This document shows, in pieces, positions 18,795-25,440 of a DNA stretch of 25,440 bases; within the stretch, counting starts at the first letter, position 1; each line of letters starts with the position of its first letter. The position numbers and the translations under genes are program-made. The stretch spans positions 1,763,306 to 1,788,745 of the forward strand of contig LSYV01000012.1 in the NCBI GenBank assembly GCA_001584585.1, written 5' to 3'. The notes beneath the pieces were generated by a model. It did not search any database and was not told where the DNA came from. It saw only the letters and a list, made by a program, of their open reading frames with translations. This DNA comes from Gonium pectorale (Eukaryota; Chlorophyta; Chlorophyceae; Chlamydomonadales; Volvocaceae).

Positions 18795-20451
18795 CTGTAC
18801 TGCCCGAAGCTGCCGGCACCATCGCCAGATGCGCGGTTGGAGGCCGGCCGTGAACTACGACCCGGCGGCCCGGGTAGGACTTGCGCGGCCCACGGTCAGC
18901 TTTGACCGCTGCCCTATTGCTGCCCCAGTAAATGCGCATCGCTAGAAGAACCAATGCCCTCTCCGTAGTTTCTGCCTTAACCATCTTGAAACCCCTCCTC
19001 GTCTCTCCTCCCTTACTTCCCTTAATACCTTCTGTACCCTTCTCCCGCCTCTCCTCGCCTGCCTGGATTTACTACCCAACGATCCCTGCGGCTCCGCCCC
19101 CCGCCCCCTCCCAGCGCGAACCTGCACGCTCTTACGCGCAACATACGGTATACCGACCCAGTCAAAGAAGGCGTCTTTTCCCACTAGCCGTCACCTCTCT
19201 CACTCCCATTCCCCGTCCCCTCCCCCTCGCTCCCAGCCCCACCTGTGCTCCCTGCCGCGGAGAGCTGACCCCGAGACACAGCTTGATGCTGCCGACCAAT
19301 GCGGTTGTCACGACATACTGCGTGCACGGCGCGGTATCGCCGGCAGCCAGCCCAAAGGTAATGCTCGAGATGACAGGATCGGTATCCCGTAGCGCTAGGA
19401 GCGGCTGTTGGGACTCCTGGTGCGTAGCTATACGACACGCTGACTGCCGCGTCGGGGTTGAGGTGCCCCTAGTCGGCTGTCGGCCACGGTGTGGTGCGAC
19501 CACCCGTGTGGTGTGACACGGTGTATCCGGTGCCTTGAAGTTGTTCGGGCACGCTGTACCCCAGGTAGGGCGGCCGATAGGTCAACCGCCACGCCCGCGT
19601 CAGGCGACATGCGTTCTGGTCTGGGGCCGCTGGAGGCCCAGAGAGAGAGGATGGAGAAGGGCCCCCGCCGGCGGGCGGCAGGCGAGCAGCGAGACAGCGC
19701 GTCGGTGCCTGTAGGGTAGTGGGGGAGTAGGGGAAACGGCGATGGTAGGACGAAGTAAGCAGCATTACTTAAGAAGCTGAAGGCGCGTGTGGGGGCGAGG
19801 ATATGGGGTGTGACGCAGGTAGGGAGGAGGTGGGACATCAGATCGTTGTGTGGGGCCTCATGAGGAGCCACAGAAGCAGCGGGCCTGCGCAACTGGCCGC
19901 CCCTCCCACAGCCACGCCTCCCCACCCACCCTGCTTGCCAGGAAAGAACGCGGCATAGCCCCTTGGCCAGCCAGCAAGCAAGGTGGTGGTGTCGCCTGCA
20001 CGCCACGCACTACTTCCCTCACCTCCCCCCCCCCCGCCCGCCAGCAACCGCGTCTCCCACTGGCTCCCTAACTCTTGTACCACCCTCTTCCCACCCCGCC
20101 CCGTTAAGAAGCCGGCGGTGAGGGGCTCCCCTGCTGTCTCCCTCTCGGGGAACGCAGCTGGACGCTGATGTGGTCTCGCCAAACGCGCGCCTATCAGTCT
20201 GGCTATTTTCCGTCGGGGCGATTCGTTCGGCCGGACGAAACTCGACAAGCCTTATTTTTCGGCCGGGTAGGCGCGTCCTCCTGGTGGGCATTTTTCGTCC
20301 GCTCCATAGACGGAGCCCTTTTCAAGGACTGGGTTCTTCGTTCAAGCACCCCTTCTTCCGGCCCCTATTCTTTGTCTGGGCCCGCCACAAAGGGGGGTTT
20401 TCGGATAAAAATTTAGATAGCCAGCCTGGCGCCTATGCTCATCACCCGGCA
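18795..20451. other. gene-poor stretch, weak minus-strand coding signal near 19,250-19,620
   Basis: The minus strand between about 19,500 and 19,260 has a frame with DTDPVISSITFGLAAGD and QYVVTTALVGSIKLCLGVSS, and a nearby frame reads LTYRPPYLGYSVPEQLQG. These look protein-like but lie in different frames without clear splice links, so no gene is called. A run of 11 C occurs at 20025-20035. The AT-richer tract 20,200-20,420 (TATTTTTCGG, GGGCATTTTTCG, GGATAAAAATTTAG) borders dispersed repeat copy C. Confidence 0.3.
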
Positions 20452-20570
20452 CTCCAAAAAAGAACCAGAAACGGGGAAGGCAACCTCTGCGGACATACAC
20501 ACCCGGGGGCGTGATGTTTTTAGCACGGCGCCGAGTGGCGGGCGAGGTATACAAGCAGACGGGCCCTCCC
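20452..20570 (-). repeat. dispersed repeat, copy C (diverged, minus orientation)
   Basis: On the minus strand it reads GTATACCTCGCCCGCC, then AAAAACATCACGCCCCCGGG, TGTATGTCCGCAGAGG and a T-rich end (TTCTTTTTTGGAG). The order and spacing of blocks match copies A and B, with more substitutions. It is the oldest or most diverged of the three copies in this window. Confidence 0.5.
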
Positions 20571-20722
20571 AAGCAACGCCATGCGTGGCACCTTGCGTGT
20601 GCTCGGCCTCCGTGTAAAGACGTTCCTGTGTCATCCGCGGCTAAGCCTTTTCCCGCAGGGTCCTCATTAAGAACAGTGCTGTGGAGCGTGCGTGTGGACG
20701 CGCCCGCTGCGTCGTCCCAAGT
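20571..20722. other. short intergenic stretch
   Basis: Nothing recognisable. A plus-strand TGTAA occurs near 20,613. No minus-strand TGTAA was seen near the end of the adjacent Ala/Gly-rich frame. Confidence 0.3.
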
Positions 20723-21199
20723 TTAGTCCTCCGCTCTGGCTACGTCGCCGCTGCTGCCGCTACCGCCGCCGTCCGCCGCTGACACCACCAGCGCCGCCGC
20801 CCTGGCGCCCCCAAATGCCGCGGCCCAGCCGCCCTGCTGCTGCGTCATTGGCGCGCCGTTGTTCGCCACGCACGTTGCTTGGGACTCATATTGGCCCAGC
20901 CACCCTGACCACGCCTGGTGCTGTCGCGGCGGCGGCGGCTGCCTGCGTGCGTGACCTGAGCCGCCCGCAACTACTCGTACTCGCTCCGCGAGCTCCGCGT
21001 ACGCGGCCAGCGGTAGCTCGGCATCGCAATAATGAATGGCGCTCCGCCGCGAAGCACTAGGGCACATACATGCGGGAGGAGCTGCTGTACCAGAGCCTTG
21101 CAGTAGCAGTGGTGTAAGGCCCGGGGGCGCGGCGGCTTCGGCGGGCGAGGCCGCGAGGAACGCTTTGCTGCTGGCAGCAGCCTGTTGGCTGGGGGTCAT
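20723..21199 (-). CDS. Ala/Gly/Gln-rich protein of unknown function
   Basis: An uninterrupted minus-strand frame of 158 residues starts at a true ATG (21199) and ends in TAA at 20723. It begins MTPSQQAAASSKAFLAASPA, has a mid-region ELPLAAYAELAERVRVVAGG, a Pro/Gln stretch (RRQPPPPRQHQAW) and ends with Gly/Ser/Ala repeats before VARAED. The composition is volvocine-like, but no catalytic or binding motif is visible and low complexity makes chance openness possible. The ATG follows AT-rich sequence (CATAAAATAATTA) that would be a very short leader or a TATA-like site too close to it, so an upstream exon is possible. It is divergent from the VARL-type gene. Confidence 0.4.
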   Translation of the reverse strand: MTPSQQAAASSKAFLAASPAEAAAPPGLTPLLLQGSGTAAPPACMCPSASRRSAIHYCDAELPLAAYAELAERVRVVAGGSGHARRQPPPPRQHQAWSGWLGQYESQATCVANNGAPMTQQQGGWAAAFGGARAAALVVSAADGGGSGSSGDVARAED

Positions 21200-21254
21200 T
21201 AATTATTTTATGTTTGAGCGGTTTGAGGTTACTGATGCCCCAATGACCGACGCC

Positions 21255-21289
21255 GGCTGGCTCAGCTAACGAGTTAGCTCACGCCAGCC
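21255..21289. repeat. imperfect inverted repeat between divergent genes
   Basis: The outer arms GGCTGGC / GCCAGCC (21255-21261, 21283-21289) and inner arms AGCTAAC / GTTAGCT (21264-21270, 21273-21279) pair around a 2-base centre, with small unpaired bulges between them. It lies 56 bases upstream of the minus-strand ATG. It could be a dyad protein-binding site or a chance hairpin. Confidence 0.5.
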
Positions 21290-22016
21290 CACTACGGCCG
21301 GAAACGCGGGTCATATAAGTAAGAAGCAACATTGACCAAAGTAGGCATCTTCTATGAAGTGCCTCGCCGGCGGTGAACTGCTGCTACGCACGCCGATCAG
21401 CAGAGTTACACTTGTATGTGCGGCGGCCACGCCCCGATCGGCCACGTAAGACTGATACCACTATAGCCATACCAAGGAATCTGCTCATTTGCAGCAAGGC
21501 AAATAAACTGCATTGATTAGTCTAACCGTCACTGGCTACCGCCGTACAGTCCTGTATAAGCCCGCCCGCATCTCCACAACCTCCTCATCATAAGACCGTC
21601 AGGGGAGTGCATACATAACGGGTTGTCACGCTTGCTTTGTAAGAGACCAAGGCGTCGGGGGTAGGGAGTACGGAGGCAGGGAGTACAGAATTCTTCCAAG
21701 CTTATTCCTCATCCGCGCGCTCTTTTCACAGCACAGATAGATATTAACACATGCATGCATGAAGCTAGTGATGTGGGCTCACTAGGCTCACACGGGCAAC
21801 AGGCGCGTTACGGTATTATTCTTACACGCAGAAAAGCCGATATGCAGACTCTATGATGTGATGCAGTATTGATTGGCTGAGCCTGCTTGCCGACTGCTGT
21901 TTATTTCAGAGGCCCAGCCACCTACCGGAATTACTGCACGCCCACGCGCAGTTCAGGTAGTTCAGGCTGGCTGGCCCGTGTACTGCAATGAAGTAGCCAG
22001 CGGTCGATGCAGCCGT
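21290..22016 (+). promoter_or_regulatory. upstream region / leader of the VARL-type gene
   Basis: AT-richer than its surroundings, with TATAAG-containing sites at 21314-21319 and 21555-21560. The latter (CCTGTATAAGCCCGCC) is the better promoter candidate and would give a leader of about 430 bases to the ATG at 22017. A short direct repeat (GGGAGTACGGAGGCAGGGAGTAC) lies near 21,664. TTATTTCAG at 21901-21909 is a good acceptor, so a leader intron or an upstream coding exon joined at 21910 is possible. The reading frame is open from 21873. Confidence 0.35.
21555..21560 (+). promoter_or_regulatory. TATA-box candidate for the VARL-type gene
   Basis: TATAAG followed by a GC-rich stretch (CCCGCCCGC), the best TATA match upstream of the gene. 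The transcription start would be near 21,585. Confidence 0.3.
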
Positions 22017-25000
22017 ATGAAGCAGACGGCGGCAGCGGCGCCGATACCCCGGTTTCACGAACGCAGACGTAGCAAGTCGGCCCGGCCCGTCGCGACACCG
22101 CCGATGGTCCTGCCCGGACCTGTGTCTGTGACGGTGGCATTACGAGGGAAGACAGCAGAGCTTGCTGGGGGCGGCAACGACAGCCCTGGGACAAGTGGCG
22201 ATCGCTATCGTAGCAGGCAGCAGAAGTTTAAGGCTGGCGACATACGCGGCGTATTCCACCCCGATCTCTACCTAGCAGCCCAAGATTGCATCACCTGCGG
22301 CAACCAGAGAGTTGGGCGCAGCACGTTTGAGCGGGTGAGGGTGGCTTGATGACGGCGCCGACGGCCATTCCAGCCATGAGGGCCTCGCGCAGATAGGGGT
22401 TGCCGCCGCTTGACCCACACGCTGGAAGCACGGCAGGGCCAGGCAGGGTCGGACCAGGTTTGCAATGCTTTGAGCAACTTTTGTCCCGTACGAGCGGGGT
22501 TTGTGCGTGGTTCGCGTTTGTTCCACAGAAAAAAAGCTACATCCCCCAATCTGTCTCTCTTCCCGCCGCAGCTGGGCAACTCCCGCATGGCCAAGTGGTA
22601 CCGGTGCGTCTGTCCGCGCCGCCGGTCGTGCGCCCCTTCCACACTCCCACGTTCAGCCATCTTGATGAGGAGCGGCGGGGCGCACCTAGAGCAGCGAATG
22701 AGGCTCAGTGGATGCATGGCAGGGACAGGGCACACGCGTGCTTGCGGCGGGAGAGGAATGAAGCGTCCAAGGCCCTCCTTGCGCGTGGAGGTTTAGGGGA
22801 TTGAACGGCTGGGTGGGTGGGGCGGAAACAAAGCCGGAGCTGTGCGGATCGACGCCACTTAGATAGCCACCGCATGGCGGCACCAACCTGTCCCGGCCCC
22901 TGCCTTCTGGCGCGCAGCACCCCTTACACCCGGGGCCTCGCTTGCATTGTACCGCCAAGCAACATCGCACACATACAAACAGCTTCCAACCGAGCACTGC
23001 CGCCTTACATGGAGGCTCGCTCGCTCCTCGCTGCTGCCTTGCCCACGCTTCCATCCCTTTGCCCTCTCTCTGTTTCCCTCCGCACACAGCTCAATCCTCG
23101 TCATTTCGGATGACGGCTCGTTGGAGCCGCTGGGTCGCTGGCTCACCCGCAAGGGGCTGCCCCTGCTCAAGGGCAAGAAGCGAAGGCGGAACGGGACGGC
23201 GGCCGCGGTGGGCCGGGGTCGCAGCGGCGGCCGGCGGGCGGCTGGCGGAGGCGGAGGAGCGCAAGCGGGCGGCGGCGGTGCCTGCAACTGTAGCGACAAG
23301 GACTGGGAGGAGGCGGAGGGGGAGGAGGCAGAGGGGGAAAAGGCGGGGGAGGCAGCTGCCGCCCCGCGCGCTGCTGGCCGGTTGGATCCGCAAGGGGGCT
23401 CGGTCGGCGACGTGGCCGGACTCGGGGCGCAGCATCCGCTCCAGCTGCCTTTCGCGCAGTGGGGCGGCGGCTCTGACCGTGGCGGCGCCAGTAGCGGTTC
23501 GTACGAGTGGGCGCCGGTTCCGCTAACAGAGCCCGGGCTGTTGGGCCCAGACGAGGCGGGGCCCTCGCGGACCCCAGGCACAGCCGTCGCCGCCACTGCT
23601 GCTGCCGGCACCTGGGCGTCTCCTGAGCAGGACCCGGTCCTCGCCATGTGGGACCTGTTCCGCAGCTCTGACCCGGAGATGCTCGAGAACGAGTTGGGGG
23701 CAGCGACGGGGCCGTCGGGGCTGGGGACAAGCGACGAGCAGCTGCGAAACGCTTGGTCAGGGCTCGAGGGGGAGGCCGTCATGGCTGACGGCGGCGCGGA
23801 GATTAGCTGTGCGGAGGCAGCGGGCGGCGGTTCCCTGCTGCCGCCAGCTGCCGTGTCTTCGCCGCACTCGCCCATCGCGGTGGCGCCACAAGAAACCGCG
23901 GTGGCGGCTGTGGCGGCGCCCATCGTCGGTCTGCTTGGCGGCAGCGCCAGCAGCGTGCAAGCGGTGTGCGGCTCCGCCTCGCAGGGGTGGGTCGGGGAAT
24001 CAGATGGAGCGGCGTTTACGCTCATGAACTCCGTGCCCAACCCACCGGGCGGCAGCAACCCGCTTGATGCAGCCACGGCATGTGCTAGGGCGGCTCAGCC
24101 GCCGCCTCGCTTTGTCGCCCTGCCGGACTGCCAGCCGCCGGATCGGTTGCAGTGGCACTGCTTCGCCATGCCCGTGTCCTTGGGCTCCGCGCGGCCCAAC
24201 GCCCTGGGGCTTGGGTGCCACCACTCGGGGTATGCGACGGAGGCCACGGCGACCGCGGCGCCACACGACCAGGCTGCCGCCTCCGGCGCCGCCTGCTGTG
24301 GTCCCGTTAATCAACCCTTCCTCACCTCTCACCTCTCCTGCGACGACAGCGGGGCGCCGGGAGGCAGGCCCGACGGGGGCCCTGTCGCTGCCGCCGGCGG
24401 GGTGCAGGTGGCGGCCTCGGCCCTTGGGTGCGGTGGCAATGGCGGCGTGCCGTCGACGCCACCGCGCAGTCTGCCCGACCACGAGTCCGCCTCGGCGGCC
24501 TCCCTGGTCCGCGCCGTCAGCGGGTCGCGGCCAATACCGCTACAGCTGCCCCTATCGCCGACGTCGGGAAGCGGTAGATCGGCGACCGACGTTTCACAAA
24601 CAGCCGCCGGCGGTGTCGTCGTCACCCCAACTGGCGAAGGCGGACGCACACCGATGCAGCCGGCGCCACCGCAGCCGAGCCATTGCTGGTCTACCCCCTG
24701 TCTGCACGTCAGGGCACCGCCGCCGCAGGACCTGCCGTACCCTGCGAGGGCGCTTATACAGTCGTCGCTGCAGCAGCGGTCGACCACGCTGGAGGGGCCT
24801 TCAGATGGCTTGGCATTGGGGCTGAGCGAGGAGAACGGCTGCGTAGGTTCCGACAGTGGTGGTGGAGGCAGAGGCGGAAGCGGAAGCGCAAGCGGAGGCG
24901 GAAGCGGAAGCGGGCTGATGAGGGGGCGGCCGCCATGCGGCCCCTCGTCGTTCACCTCAGGCGGCTACCTGCCCACCCGCGACGACCCACAGCCGGGCGG

Positions 25001-25440
25001 GATGGACAGATTGCCGTTCATGCCGCAGTACTCTGCGCTGCCGCACGGCGGCCGCACACGTCCGGCTGTTGCTGCGGTATTTGGGGCGCGCGTGAAGGCG
25101 GCGGCAGACGACAGCGGTCATGCGTACTCGCCGTGCTCAGAGCATGCCACCGTCTCCGCAGTTCGGGTACGGGGGGCCGCGGGGGCCGCGGCAGCGGCGA
25201 CGTGGTCCCGGCCGCCGCCAGAAGCGCGGGTGGCACCTCACGGTGCGGGGCCGGCGCTCCCGTTCCCGGCCATTGGCCCCATACGGCCCCTCTACTGCCG
25301 CCACCGGTACCCGCCCTTCTACAACCCTTACTTCCCCGCATACCCGCCCTACTACGACGCCCCGCACCGATACCGCCAGCAGCCGCCGGGGCCTCCGTCA
25401 CCCCACCCGTATGCAACAGCCGCCGCCACGGCGCGCCGCC
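22017..25440 (+). CDS. VARL/SAND-domain (RegA-like) putative transcription regulator, 3' end outside window
   Basis: SAND domains bind DNA; the volvocine VARL family built on a SAND-like fold includes the Volvox germ-soma regulator RegA. Predicted exons are 22017-22334, 22572-22603 and 23090-25440 (open at the edge), about 900 residues so far. The domain assembles only after splicing: ITCGNQRVGRSTFER | LGNSRMAKWYR | SILVISDDGS then EPLGRWLTRKGLPLLKG (about residues 75-145; core KWYRSI at 114-119, corresponding to the KDWKRSI-type SAND motif). A basic cluster KGKKRRR (144-150) could be a nuclear signal. The large last exon is Ala/Gly/Pro/Ser-rich with an acidic block (WEEAEGEEAEGEKAGE), WDLFRSSDPEMLENE, a Gly-Ser run and a Tyr/Pro-rich region near the edge. 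An N-terminal exon joined at 21910 is possible. Assignment to VARL rests on motif memory, not alignment; which member it is remains open. Confidence 0.75.
24854..24914 (+). repeat. GGAAGC-type coding microsatellite (Gly-Ser tract)
   Basis: Imperfect repeats of GGAAGC / GGAGGC encode a flexible Gly/Ser run in the VARL-type protein (SGGGGRGGSGSASGGGSGSG). It is in frame and so can vary in length without breaking the gene. Confidence 0.75.

Noticed and set aside
22859..24076. 405-residue minus-strand open frame opposite the last VARL exon
   Set aside because: It is the shadow of a very GC-rich plus-strand exon; the plus frame is open for over 2.3 kb and continues a spliced domain.
1..25440. Prokaryotic-type systems (operons, CRISPR, toxin-antitoxin, phage defence)
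   Set aside because: Spliced genes, targeting peptides and poly(A) motifs show eukaryotic nuclear DNA; no such structures are present.

Overview
The window reads as nuclear DNA of a volvocine green alga (Chlamydomonas / Volvox lineage). The evidence is GC-rich coding sequence heavy in GCN, GGN and CTG codons, genes broken by short GT-AG introns, long 3' regions with the volvocine poly(A) motif TGTAA, a plastid-type gene set, and a gene with a SAND-like domain of the VARL (RegA-like) type. There is no bacterial gene organisation, CRISPR array or rRNA. The species cannot be fixed from the sequence alone.

Layout. 1-4,700 is a repeat-rich block. It holds a gag-like fragment with a zinc knuckle on the minus strand (1-330), a wrecked LTR-type retroelement on the plus strand (about 1,300-3,490, with gag, a CCHC knuckle after an in-frame stop, and pol-proximal pieces), one copy of a short dispersed repeat and a near-perfect hairpin. 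4,697-6,878 (+) is a four-exon gene whose first splice junction assembles a twin-arginine thylakoid-lumen signal ahead of a Ser/Thr/Pro-rich linker and a Glu/Lys/Arg coiled coil. Its 3' region runs to a TGTAA near 8,070. 10,007-13,217 (-) is a five-exon GNAT acetyltransferase with a long N-terminal extension. 14,394-14,684 (+) is a one-exon, 96-residue single-span membrane protein, followed by a 3' region ending near 16,140. 16,400-20,700 is gene-poor, with weak coding candidates, two further copies of the dispersed repeat and a 105-bp heptamer array. 20,723-21,199 (-) is an Ala/Gly/Gln-rich reading frame with a true ATG. From 22,017 (+) to beyond the right edge runs the VARL/SAND gene, in which three exons together rebuild the domain and a very long low-complexity C-terminal exon remains open to base 25,440.

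How the genes relate. They look like unrelated single nuclear genes rather than a pathway. Two products appear plastid-directed (lumenal coiled-coil protein, probably also the GNAT) and one nuclear (VARL). The most notable items are the VARL-type regulator, because that family contains the Volvox germ-soma regulator RegA, and the lumenal coiled-coil protein, which I do not recognise. All exon models are by-eye splice predictions supported by reading frame and domain continuity.
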